NCBI GenBank assembly: GCA_030650265.1
Contig: JAUSEJ010000564.1
Coordinates: forward strand, 1-5,471
Source of the DNA: Dehalococcoidia bacterium
Lineage (GTDB): Bacteria > Chloroflexota > Dehalococcoidia > JACPQF01
Direction: 5' to 3'
Length of the DNA: 5,471 nt
Position numbers and translations under genes: made by a program. The notes below the pieces were generated by a model, which was not told the origin of the DNA, made no database searches, and was given only the letters and a program-made list of their open reading frames with translations. This document shows, one piece after another, positions 1-5,319 of this stretch (position 1 is the stretch's first letter; every line of letters starts with the position of its first letter).

Positions 1-1219
1 ATGGCCCCCAGGCCCGTTTGCGCGTCGTGTAATAGAACTGGTCGTCCGACATGCCTTTCTTCCAGTCAGCCGCAGCCCTCGTCTCCTTGAGGTGGGCGTA
101 CATGCGATGTTTGAGGTCGGCGGGAAAGGCTTGGTTGTCGAAGACTATGTTCTGGAAGCCGGTGGCCAGATGGACCTCCGCCGTGCCGACTTCGGTAAAC
201 CTGTGGAAGGCTGCCTCGGGCAGGGTGGAAGCGCCATGCTGGACTGCTCCGGCCATGCCGTATTCCTTTGTAGCTGCCGCCGACAGGTCGCGGAGAACGT
301 CGAAGTCGAGGTCCACCATGGCCATGGTGCCATCGGGTAGAACTACACCGCCGTGGACGGTCCCGGTCTGAACGCTCAGTTTGCTAAGTCCATTCTTGTC
401 CGGTCCAAGCTCTATCGTGAAGCCTCGCATGAAGGCCTTCAGTTCCTCCACTGTGCTGTTCTTGCCGCCTACTTCGCCGATCTCGCCGCCAACGGATACT
501 GTAATCCCTGCCGGCTCGATCGCGCGGATGAACTTCGCCATGTCGGCGGCACAGTGGAAGTTAGGCCGCTGTTGCTCCTCGACGGTTGGCTTGGCAAGGT
601 CGACTAGCGTCGAGGTGTCTATATCGATGTTGTAGAAGCCAGCCTCGATGGCACGCCTGGTAAGGGCTTTCAACTGCTCCATCTCTTTGCCGGGATTCTC
701 GGCATAGGCCTTGGCGTTCATCTGGAAGTGGTCACCCTGAATGAACACCGGTCCCTTGTAGCCCTCCCTAATTGCCGCGGCGAGAACGGCCGAGGAGAAC
801 TCGGCGGGTGTCTGATCTGTGTAGTCCATCTCTGAGCGGGCAATCTCGAAGATAAAGGCCTTGCTGTTGTTCCGCATGGCGACCCTGAAGATACAACGGG
901 CCACATCGTAGGTCATCCCGCGTAGGTTCATAGCGGGCACCGTACTGTGGCTGTATTCCCCGCGACCGGCGGCCGCGTATAGGGAATCGATGGAAGAGGG
1001 GATGGCGCCGAGCAGACGGCTAGCTTCCCAGATGAGCCAGCGACTGGTGGTTCGCACCTCGTCGTTGCCGAAGACGCTGCTGTAGACTAATCGGTCGATG
1101 TCATTCTTGCGGAACGCCTCGGCGTCGGTGATTTCTATCCGTCCCCCTGTAGGACCGTCGACGACGAGAACATGATGGGCAATGGACTTGTTTAATTCGG
1201 CCAGATCGGCGTATTGCAT
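1..1219 (-). CDS. Class II (zinc-dependent) aldolase, fructose/tagatose-bisphosphate aldolase family, C-terminus cut by window edge
   Basis: An open frame runs from ATG at 1219 to the left edge (406 codons, no stop), preceded by GGAGG at 1230-1226 with a 6-nt spacer, so the start is well supported. Family signatures appear in order: QGDH at residues 161-164 (catalytic Asp163 and zinc His164), NIDIDTS at 197-203, GGEIGE at 244-249, GTVHGG at 286-291 (zinc His289) and HGAST at 328-332 (zinc His328, as in the HGAS of tagatose-bisphosphate aldolases). Enzymes of this family cleave ketose bisphosphates to dihydroxyacetone phosphate plus an aldehyde in the cytoplasm. Two oddities: roughly 100 residues precede the usual first strands, making it longer than the common 280-360 aa enzymes, and the motif that normally reads N-V-A-T (substrate-binding Asn) reads H-L-A-T with His350. 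Family assignment is firm; the substrate is not determined. It lies 102 bp behind the small sensor gene with a possible promoter of its own. Confidence 0.88.
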   Translation of the reverse strand, partial: MQYADLAELNKSIAHHVLVVDGPTGGRIEITDAEAFRKNDIDRLVYSSVFGNDEVRTTSRWLIWEASRLLGAIPSSIDSLYAAAGRGEYSHSTVPAMNLRGMTYDVARCIFRVAMRNNSKAFIFEIARSEMDYTDQTPAEFSSAVLAAAIREGYKGPVFIQGDHFQMNAKAYAENPGKEMEQLKALTRRAIEAGFYNIDIDTSTLVDLAKPTVEEQQRPNFHCAADMAKFIRAIEPAGITVSVGGEIGEVGGKNSTVEELKAFMRGFTIELGPDKNGLSKLSVQTGTVHGGVVLPDGTMAMVDLDFDVLRDLSAAATKEYGMAGAVQHGASTLPEAAFHRFTEVGTAEVHLATGFQNIVFDNQAFPADLKHRMYAHLKETRAAADWKKGMSDDQFYYTTRKRAWGP

Positions 1220-1254
1220 GTTTAACCTCCACTAAAATTCCCGCGCTTTCGCGT

Positions 1255-1263
1255 ACTATACCA
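1255..1263 (-). promoter_or_regulatory. Candidate extended -10 promoter for the aldolase gene
   Basis: On the minus strand the sequence reads TGGTATAGT, a TGn extended -10 element followed by TATAGT (five of six matches to TATAAT). No convincing -35 lies 16-18 nt upstream, as is tolerated by extended -10 promoters. Transcription would start near 1248 and give a leader of about 30 nt that contains a tiny CGC-GAAA-GCG hairpin (about 1253-1244) and the GGAGG ribosome site. This is motif-based only. Confidence 0.4.
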
Positions 1264-1321
1264 TGTATGCACCAAGTGGGAGAGTGTCTGCTACGACTGG
1301 AACTTATCGGGCTGGCGGGGT

Positions 1322-1693
1322 TCAGCCGGGATTGGCGGCGTCCCGGGCTCGCAGGTGCGTTACCTCGGCGTTCAAGGCTCGGATCCGCGCTGACATGATT
1401 TGCACCATGTGGATAGCCAGGGACGGGTCCTCGTGTAGACGGCGGAGAAAGGTCTTTCTGTCGATTGTGAGGACCCGGACTTCGCCCGAAGCGCGCACAG
1501 TGGCCGACCGGACCTCATGGTCGACTACCGCCATTTCCCCGAACATTTCACCCTTGCCCAGCACTTTGACGCGAACCTCCTGACCGTCCTCCTCGCAGAT
1601 AACGTCAGCCTGTCCTTCCTGAATTACGTACATGCAGTCGCCCGTGTCTCCCTGACGGAAGATGGGCTCACCTGACTTGTAGACCTTGCCCAA
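1322..1693 (-). CDS. Minimal stand-alone cyclic-nucleotide-binding-domain protein (no DNA-binding domain)
   Basis: The product is a single cNMP-binding (Crp/PKA-regulatory type) beta-barrel of 123 aa counted from the TTG at 1693. It opens with GKVYKSGEPIFRQGD, the usual first strands of such domains, and contains the phosphate-binding cassette FGEMAVVDHEVRSAT at residues 51-65, with Glu53 and Arg62 in the ligand-contacting positions. A C-terminal helix (about 91-115) follows and the protein ends there, so no helix-turn-helix, kinase or channel part is attached. It starts 28 bp behind the oxidoreductase stop and very probably shares its transcript. The TTG is poorly placed, 21 nt from GGAGG. 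An in-frame ATC at 1708-1706 sits 6 nt from GGAGG and would add five residues (M-E-S-G-A), giving the L-G-K-V-Y context. The fold is confident. Ligand (cAMP, cGMP or other) and partner are unknown; binding to the neighbouring flavoprotein is inference. Confidence 0.85.
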   Translation of the reverse strand: MGKVYKSGEPIFRQGDTGDCMYVIQEGQADVICEEDGQEVRVKVLGKGEMFGEMAVVDHEVRSATVRASGEVRVLTIDRKTFLRRLHEDPSLAIHMVQIMSARIRALNAEVTHLRARDAANPG

Positions 1694-1713
1694 AGCTCCT
1701 GATTCGATGGGTG

Positions 1714-1722
1714 ACCTCCTTT
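1714..1722 (-). promoter_or_regulatory. Strong Shine-Dalgarno site that points to an ATC start
   Basis: AAAGGAGGT overlaps the last base of the oxidoreductase stop codon (TGA 1724-1722). Six nt after GGAGG comes ATC (1708-1706), in frame with the cyclic-nucleotide-binding protein. No ATG, GTG or TTG lies at normal spacing in that frame. The first conventional start, TTG at 1693, is 21 nt away; a second AGGAG at 1700-1696 is only 2 nt from it, too close. The site therefore argues for ATC initiation or for a base change from ATG. Confidence 0.65.
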
Positions 1723-3098
1723 CATTTCTTACTATTGCCCAGAGGCAGGATGGATGTGGCTAGCTCGTATGTCAGACGAGCGATAAAGGCCGGGTGCAGC
1801 GTGCGCCGGAAGACGTCGCCATAGTGCTGGCTGCCGGTGAACATATCCCAGAGCACCGTGCTCATTCGCAATTGGCGGCCCTCTTTCGCCTGTTCTCTCT
1901 CGGTCATCCGGACTACAGCCTTGCGAGCAAAGCGTCGTTTCTGGATCTGCCGCGTCACGGTGAACATGAACTTGCCGATGCTGTTGTCTCTATCCATGCT
2001 CTGGCACGCCGGCCAGTAACGTTTTTCGAAGGCTTGGGCGGAAACGCCCTCGAAGACTGCGGTTGTGGCGGCAATTTTGGCGGCTCGATAGGCAGCGCCG
2101 ATACCATCCTTGTACAAACGAGTTGTGGCGCAGTCACCGATGAAGACGAGTCGGTCGCCGTACGGATGAGCAGCGCCGGCGACGATGATCCGGGGCGCAC
2201 ATTGACAGTCAGGCTTGTCCCATTGCCAGTCGGGTGGCATGCACCCTGTCACTTCGGGAGCATCAAGGAAACTCTTGATGAGGGCGGCATCAATGTCATC
2301 TCCCAACAGGCAGACAGTCACGTAGTCGCCCTTGGGTATGATGGCCGCAAAAACGAGCCTGGGAATGTCTAGGAGGAAAACATGCATGGAGTTGCCCAAG
2401 TACTTCTGAATCGTCTCCTGCCCGAGATAGTACTCCCGAATCGATGTCTTGGTCGTCCCGGGTGGCCGGTAGCCCGAAACCGATCCATCAAACAATCCTA
2501 AGGCGTTGGTGTTTACGCCTGTCGTCACGACCAGGAGGTCATAAGTTTGAGGGGAGCCGTCCTGAGCCTTGATCTGCGGGTGCCCGTCAGTCCAGGTGAT
2601 CTGGTCGACCTTGCCGGAAACCATTCGGGCGCCTTTGTCGGTGGCAAGGGAGAGCAGGTGGCCATCGAAGCTATGCCACTTGGAATCCTTCATGTTGCGA
2701 GGGCCGGCCCCCCGGTGTATGGCGCCTATTCTCTTCTCGTGCAGGGGGGTCTTGATGAAGGTACTGCCAAGATCGGTATGCATAACGTAGGAGTCGATTC
2801 CTCTTTGGACCACCGATGTAGGCAGATTGATCCCCTCGGTGGCCAGGAGTTGGACCAGAGACTCAGAGACGATGCCGCCGCACATGTTGCAGCCATAGGG
2901 GGCCGGGCGGGCGAAATCGCGCGGCTCGTATATGTCTACTTGAAGATCCAGCCCGACTCTTTGGGCCTCCTCCAGGAGAAAGAAGCTGAAGAAGGAACCG
3001 GCAGGGCCACCCCCCATAACGGCGACGCGAGAACCATCGCCGAGGGTCAGGTCGGCTGTGGCGCCTGCCGGAGACGGCATAAGTATCTTTTCGAGCAT
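1722..3098 (-). CDS. Geranylgeranyl-reductase-like FAD-dependent oxidoreductase
   Basis: This is a 458-aa cytoplasmic or membrane-associated flavoprotein. An N-terminal Rossmann motif GGGPAG (residues 29-34) with the ribose-binding acid in YEP (57-59) binds FAD; a second flavin motif, GDRLVFIGDCA (314-324), is followed by DGIGAAYRAAKIAA, typical of the GR2/geranylgeranyl reductase superfamily. CNMCGG (70-75) sits where this family carries a CGG substrate-side motif. Relatives reduce isoprenoid double bonds (archaeal lipids, chlorophyll side chains, menaquinone tails) or act as uncharacterised oxidoreductases; the substrate here cannot be read off. Additional cysteines at 286, 298 and 300 are unusual. 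The C-terminal stretch (about 380-450) is basic and helical. ATG at 3098 is preceded by AGGCGG with a 7-nt spacer, about 30 nt below a consensus promoter, so the start is credible; M7 is less likely. The small cyclic-nucleotide-binding gene follows 28 bp downstream. Confidence 0.85.
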   Translation of the reverse strand: MLEKILMPSPAGATADLTLGDGSRVAVMGGGPAGSFFSFFLLEEAQRVGLDLQVDIYEPRDFARPAPYGCNMCGGIVSESLVQLLATEGINLPTSVVQRGIDSYVMHTDLGSTFIKTPLHEKRIGAIHRGAGPRNMKDSKWHSFDGHLLSLATDKGARMVSGKVDQITWTDGHPQIKAQDGSPQTYDLLVVTTGVNTNALGLFDGSVSGYRPPGTTKTSIREYYLGQETIQKYLGNSMHVFLLDIPRLVFAAIIPKGDYVTVCLLGDDIDAALIKSFLDAPEVTGCMPPDWQWDKPDCQCAPRIIVAGAAHPYGDRLVFIGDCATTRLYKDGIGAAYRAAKIAATTAVFEGVSAQAFEKRYWPACQSMDRDNSIGKFMFTVTRQIQKRRFARKAVVRMTEREQAKEGRQLRMSTVLWDMFTGSQHYGDVFRRTLHPAFIARLTYELATSILPLGNSKK

Positions 3099-3134
3099 TG
3101 TTCGTCCGCCTGTCTTATATTCGTCCAGGGCCGC

Positions 3135-3163
3135 ATTATAGGGTCGGTTGCCCGACCTGTCAA
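3135..3163 (-). promoter_or_regulatory. Perfect-consensus sigma70-type promoter for the oxidoreductase operon
   Basis: On the minus strand TTGACA (3163-3158) and TATAAT (3140-3135) both match consensus at six of six positions with a 17-bp spacer. Transcription is predicted to begin near 3128, giving a leader of about 30 nt before ATG at 3098. The element faces the oxidoreductase and lies in the gap behind the first cyclic-nucleotide-binding gene, so it splits the minus-strand genes into at least two units. A promoter this strong would normally need control, and the spacer carries a palindrome. Confidence 0.9.
3142..3157. promoter_or_regulatory. Candidate operator: perfect palindrome inside the promoter spacer
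   Basis: GGTCGG and CCGACC form a perfect 6-bp inverted repeat with a 4-nt centre, filling 16 of the 17 bases between -35 and -10. A dimeric repressor bound here would block RNA polymerase; a spacer-binding activator is also conceivable. It does not match the Crp/Fnr half-site (TGTGA or TTGAT). The cognate regulator is not in the window: the two cyclic-nucleotide-binding proteins lack a DNA-binding domain. Confidence 0.6.
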
Positions 3164-3189
3164 GGTCTCCCTTTGAGTGGGAGAGCCTT
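3162..3189. repeat. Bulged inverted repeat abutting the -35 element
   Basis: AAGG-TCTCCC (3162-3171) pairs with GGGAGA-(G)-CCTT (3179-3189), a 10-bp stem with one bulged G and a 7-nt loop. It lies between the stop of the upstream sensor gene (3237) and the oxidoreductase promoter, sharing two bases with the -35 hexamer. It could end transcripts of the channel/sensor unit, but on the minus strand it is followed by the promoter sequence instead of a T run, so it is not a classical intrinsic terminator. An operator role is equally possible. Confidence 0.45.
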
Positions 3190-3236
3190 TCTGATTATGG
3201 TTCGTCGGCAAGTGACTTCATGCCGGGCTTATTGGT

Positions 3237-3737
3237 TTACCGGATGCCCAGCGCGAGGCTGAGTGCCATGGTAAGCTTGACGACATCCCGGTCTGTGCGG
3301 CGCAGACGGGACGACAGGACGACGGCAATATTGCGAAGGACCCGATAGCCCAGCAATGGATCCAATTCGGCGAGTCGTTCAAAGTTCTCGTGGGTGATCT
3401 CGACTAGCTCGCAACCCCCGCGAGTCGTGATCGTGGCCGAACGTTCCGTGTCCTCAAGCAGCCCCATTTCACCAAAGAACTGCGGAGCGTCCAAACTAAC
3501 CAGTAGTTTCTCGCGCGATCCCTCCGTTGGCATTTGGATTCCGAGGCCGAGCCGCTTGGTGACCTCGACCGAACCTTCGGTGAGGATAAAGAGAGACTTG
3601 CCCTCGTCTCCTTCGCGTACGATGACAGTATCAGCGGCCACGCGGCGCGAGGTGACTACGCCGAGGATCGCCTCAATTTGCGCTTCAGTCAAGCCGGCAA
3701 GAATCGGTACAGCGCGCAGTTTTTCAGCTAAGCTCAT
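3237..3737 (-). CDS. Stand-alone cyclic-nucleotide-binding-domain protein, translationally coupled to the K+ channel
   Basis: The 166-aa product is one cNMP-binding domain. A short N-terminal helix pair (LRAVPILAGLTEAQIEAIL, 8-25) leads into the beta-barrel, with REGDEGKSLFILTEGSVEV at 41-59 and the phosphate-binding cassette FGEMGLLEDTERSAT at 88-102, where Glu90 and Arg99 hold the ligand-contact positions. C-terminal helices (about 117-165) close the domain; no helix-turn-helix or enzymatic part follows. The ATG (3737-3735) overlaps the channel stop TGA (3736-3734) as ATGA, and GAGGG (3746-3742) lies 4 nt upstream, so both genes are almost certainly co-translated. The natural inference is that this subunit senses a nucleotide for the channel, as the covalently attached C-terminal domain does in MloK1-type channels. 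The ligand is unknown, and a role in c-di-GMP or non-nucleotide sensing cannot be excluded. Confidence 0.88.
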   Translation of the reverse strand: MSLAEKLRAVPILAGLTEAQIEAILGVVTSRRVAADTVIVREGDEGKSLFILTEGSVEVTKRLGLGIQMPTEGSREKLLVSLDAPQFFGEMGLLEDTERSATITTRGGCELVEITHENFERLAELDPLLGYRVLRNIAVVLSSRLRRTDRDVVKLTMALSLALGIR

Positions 3738-5038
3738 ACTACCCTCGGAATGCCAACAGCGGTATCGCCGTTGGCGATCACATAGTCGTCACTCGGGTTA
3801 ACGAGGACGCGGTTATTGGCCTTCTCAAAGCGAAGAAAGTCGACGCCGGCCTTCGTAAACTGATTCTTGATGAATTGATCGACCAGAGAATAGTCGTCCG
3901 AAAGAAGATCATCGAGTGTAAGACTCTTGTCCTCGGTGACGATGGCCACGGTAAGGAATCCCTTACCGCTGCGCAAGAAATCGAACAGCTCACCGAACGA
4001 GTGCCCGACCATGTCTGCTGGCACTGTCTCGCTTTGGAGGCCACTGCCAGAATGCGACAGAACTCGACGCGCCACCAGTGAAACGCCGGGCGTCGTTGCC
4101 GTGCTTGAAAGCAGGAAGCTGTTGAATTCGCCGTCGACTACGATGTCGTCGGCGCCGGCTCGCCGCAGGTGGATCTCGCTCTTCATGTCATGGGCTTCGG
4201 CGGTTACCTTGATGTTCCCCTTGAGGCTTTTTAGCGCCAGAGTAACCAGCGTGGTCCGTTCGTCGGATTCCGAGCCCGCGCCACGCGAGGTATCGGCGAG
4301 AACTATGGCGGCCCGGGCACTACCCACATTCGCCCGGTAGAGAACGCTCTCGACCGCCGGGTCGCCGCACACGTGGGTCACGTCCCGGCCGTGATGGTGC
4401 AGAAGCACTTCTTTCATCATGTCTTCTGGCAGTTCGTTGACCAGAACTACCTGTTCCCCCGGGTCTGCAAGTAGCCCTTCCAGCACACGCTCGGCCTGTG
4501 GATTCCAGCCACAGAGAAGTACATGGTTATTCATGACGTCGATCACCTCCAGCCCAAGTTCCTTCCTGATCTTTGCTGAAACCATAACCGAGGCCAGGGT
4601 CGCGGTGAAGAGAGACATCAGTGTCATGCCCCCGAGCATGAGCAACACCCCGACCAGTCGACCGAGGCCTGTCCTTGGTGTGAAATCACCGTAGCCGGTC
4701 GTGGTCATTGTTACGATTCCATACCAAAGCGCTTCGCCAAACGAAGTGATGGACTGGCCGCCTTCTCGCTGCTCGAGCAGGGCAATCGCTCCGGCGCCAA
4801 CGACAAGCAGAGCGATCGCGATCGCGCCAATCAAAGGGATCTTCTCTTTGATCATGGCGCGCGAGTAATGTTCGGCAGAATCCATCAGGTTTCTCGGGAG
4901 CGACGATCGCTCACTGCGCCTCATGTCAGTTCGGCGGCTTGCGGCGTTGACACGCGGTGAAACGACTTTGGATGACTTCAGGCCGAGGTTGGCCGCTGTC
5001 CCCGAGAACGTCTTCCGATTGATCGCCGGTTGCGCCAT
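3734..5038 (-). CDS. MthK-like two-TM potassium channel with cytoplasmic RCK (TrkA-N/TrkA-C) domains
   Basis: Numbering is from ATG 5038 (434 aa). TM1 is at about 67-88, a pore helix leads to the K+ selectivity filter TTGYGD at 113-118, and TM2 is at about 126-153. An RCK-N Rossmann domain follows from about 170 (HVLLCGWNPQ, like MthK's HVVICGW), with VCGDP at 224-227 and RRAGADDIVVDGE at 292-304. An RCK-C domain (about 336-434) carries a predicted insertion at about 374-409. The protein should form a tetrameric inner-membrane K+ channel gated by ligands on its RCK ring. At the place of MthK's calcium-site AEAE, this protein has AEAH (Glu281, His283), so gating may differ. Start choice: the frame stays open to TTG 5176 (480 aa), but that codon lacks a ribosome site, whereas ATG 5038 has GAGGG 8 nt upstream. 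ATG 4924 and 4885 are weaker options. Even so, about 65 basic, low-complexity residues precede TM1. It overlaps the downstream sensor gene by 4 bp. Confidence 0.88.
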   Translation of the reverse strand: MAQPAINRKTFSGTAANLGLKSSKVVSPRVNAASRRTDMRRSERSSLPRNLMDSAEHYSRAMIKEKIPLIGAIAIALLVVGAGAIALLEQREGGQSITSFGEALWYGIVTMTTTGYGDFTPRTGLGRLVGVLLMLGGMTLMSLFTATLASVMVSAKIRKELGLEVIDVMNNHVLLCGWNPQAERVLEGLLADPGEQVVLVNELPEDMMKEVLLHHHGRDVTHVCGDPAVESVLYRANVGSARAAIVLADTSRGAGSESDERTTLVTLALKSLKGNIKVTAEAHDMKSEIHLRRAGADDIVVDGEFNSFLLSSTATTPGVSLVARRVLSHSGSGLQSETVPADMVGHSFGELFDFLRSGKGFLTVAIVTEDKSLTLDDLLSDDYSLVDQFIKNQFTKAGVDFLRFEKANNRVLVNPSDDYVIANGDTAVGIPRVV

Positions 5039-5176
5039 CTTGATCACCCTCACGCGGGTCCGACTGTCGATTTGGGCGAAGCCACTATCCAACTGGTTAG
5101 CAACCAATCCGTCAGGTTGGTTACCGTGTCTAATCATACAGCAAGCCCGGCGAACTTTCAAGCAGATCAGGCCCAA

Positions 5177-5319
5177 AATTTGGGAGGGAGGTCGAGTTTG
5201 GGATTAACATTATTAGGCTAGCCTGCTAAAATGCCGGCGAATAGTACTTTTGGCCAGCCCTTTGATGGCCATTTGGCTATGTTTACCGGTACTTCGGTAC
5301 TATGGTGTGAAGGAGTGAC
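5177..5319. promoter_or_regulatory. Divergent control region rich in short palindromes
   Basis: This gap separates the leftward channel gene from the rightward exported-protein gene and must hold both promoters. Visible structure: CCCAAA-A-TTTGGG at 5172-5184, AGGCTAGCCT at 5215-5224, TGGCCA at 5251-5256 and again at 5266-5271, and ATAGTAC (5241-5247) inverted as GTACTAT (5297-5303). No strong promoter pair stands out: TAATAAT near 5207-5213 (minus) and TACTAT at 5298-5303 with TTGGCT 19 bp upstream (plus) are the best but weak candidates. Confidence 0.5.
5288..5301 (+). repeat. Small hairpin with TTCG tetraloop / tandem CGGTACT repeat upstream of the plus-strand gene
   Basis: GGTAC-TTCG-GTACT forms a stem of four Watson-Crick pairs (GTAC/GTAC) plus a G-T pair, around a C(TTCG)G loop, which is very stable in RNA. 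The same bases can be read as two direct copies of CGGTACT offset by 8 bp (5287-5293 and 5295-5301). It lies 9 bp before the AAGGAG ribosome site, so it could be an operator or, if transcribed, a leader hairpin. Confidence 0.4.

Noticed and set aside
1310..1328. GGCTG/CAGCC hairpin overlapping the stop of the small sensor gene as a terminator
   Set aside because: Five-base stem with an 8-nt loop and no T run; too weak to call.
1723..1725. ATG overlapping the oxidoreductase stop (AAATGA) as start of the small sensor gene
   Set aside because: It is in a different frame from the cyclic-nucleotide-binding domain.
1794..2372. 192-codon plus-strand open frame
   Set aside because: Also antisense to the oxidoreductase; composition is that of a mirrored coding frame and no motif is recognisable.
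2547..3176. 209-codon plus-strand open frame opposite the oxidoreductase
   Set aside because: Antisense shadow of a gene with clear FAD motifs; no domain, no ribosome site of note, and it runs over the opposite-strand promoter.
3927..4340. Plus-strand open frames opposite the channel and sensor (also 3394-3801, 4419-4694)
   Set aside because: Ser/Arg/Pro-rich shadows of the RCK and cyclic-nucleotide-binding genes.
4812..4825. Two overlapping GCGATCGC octamers, like the cyanobacterial HIP1 element
   Set aside because: They encode the repeated Ile-Ala of TM1 and occur nowhere else in the window, so they are no evidence for a cyanobacterium.
5174..5176. TTG at 5176 as the channel start
   Set aside because: No Shine-Dalgarno upstream (pyrimidine-rich TCCCTCCC instead) and it lies in a palindrome; ATG 5038 has GAGGG at good spacing.
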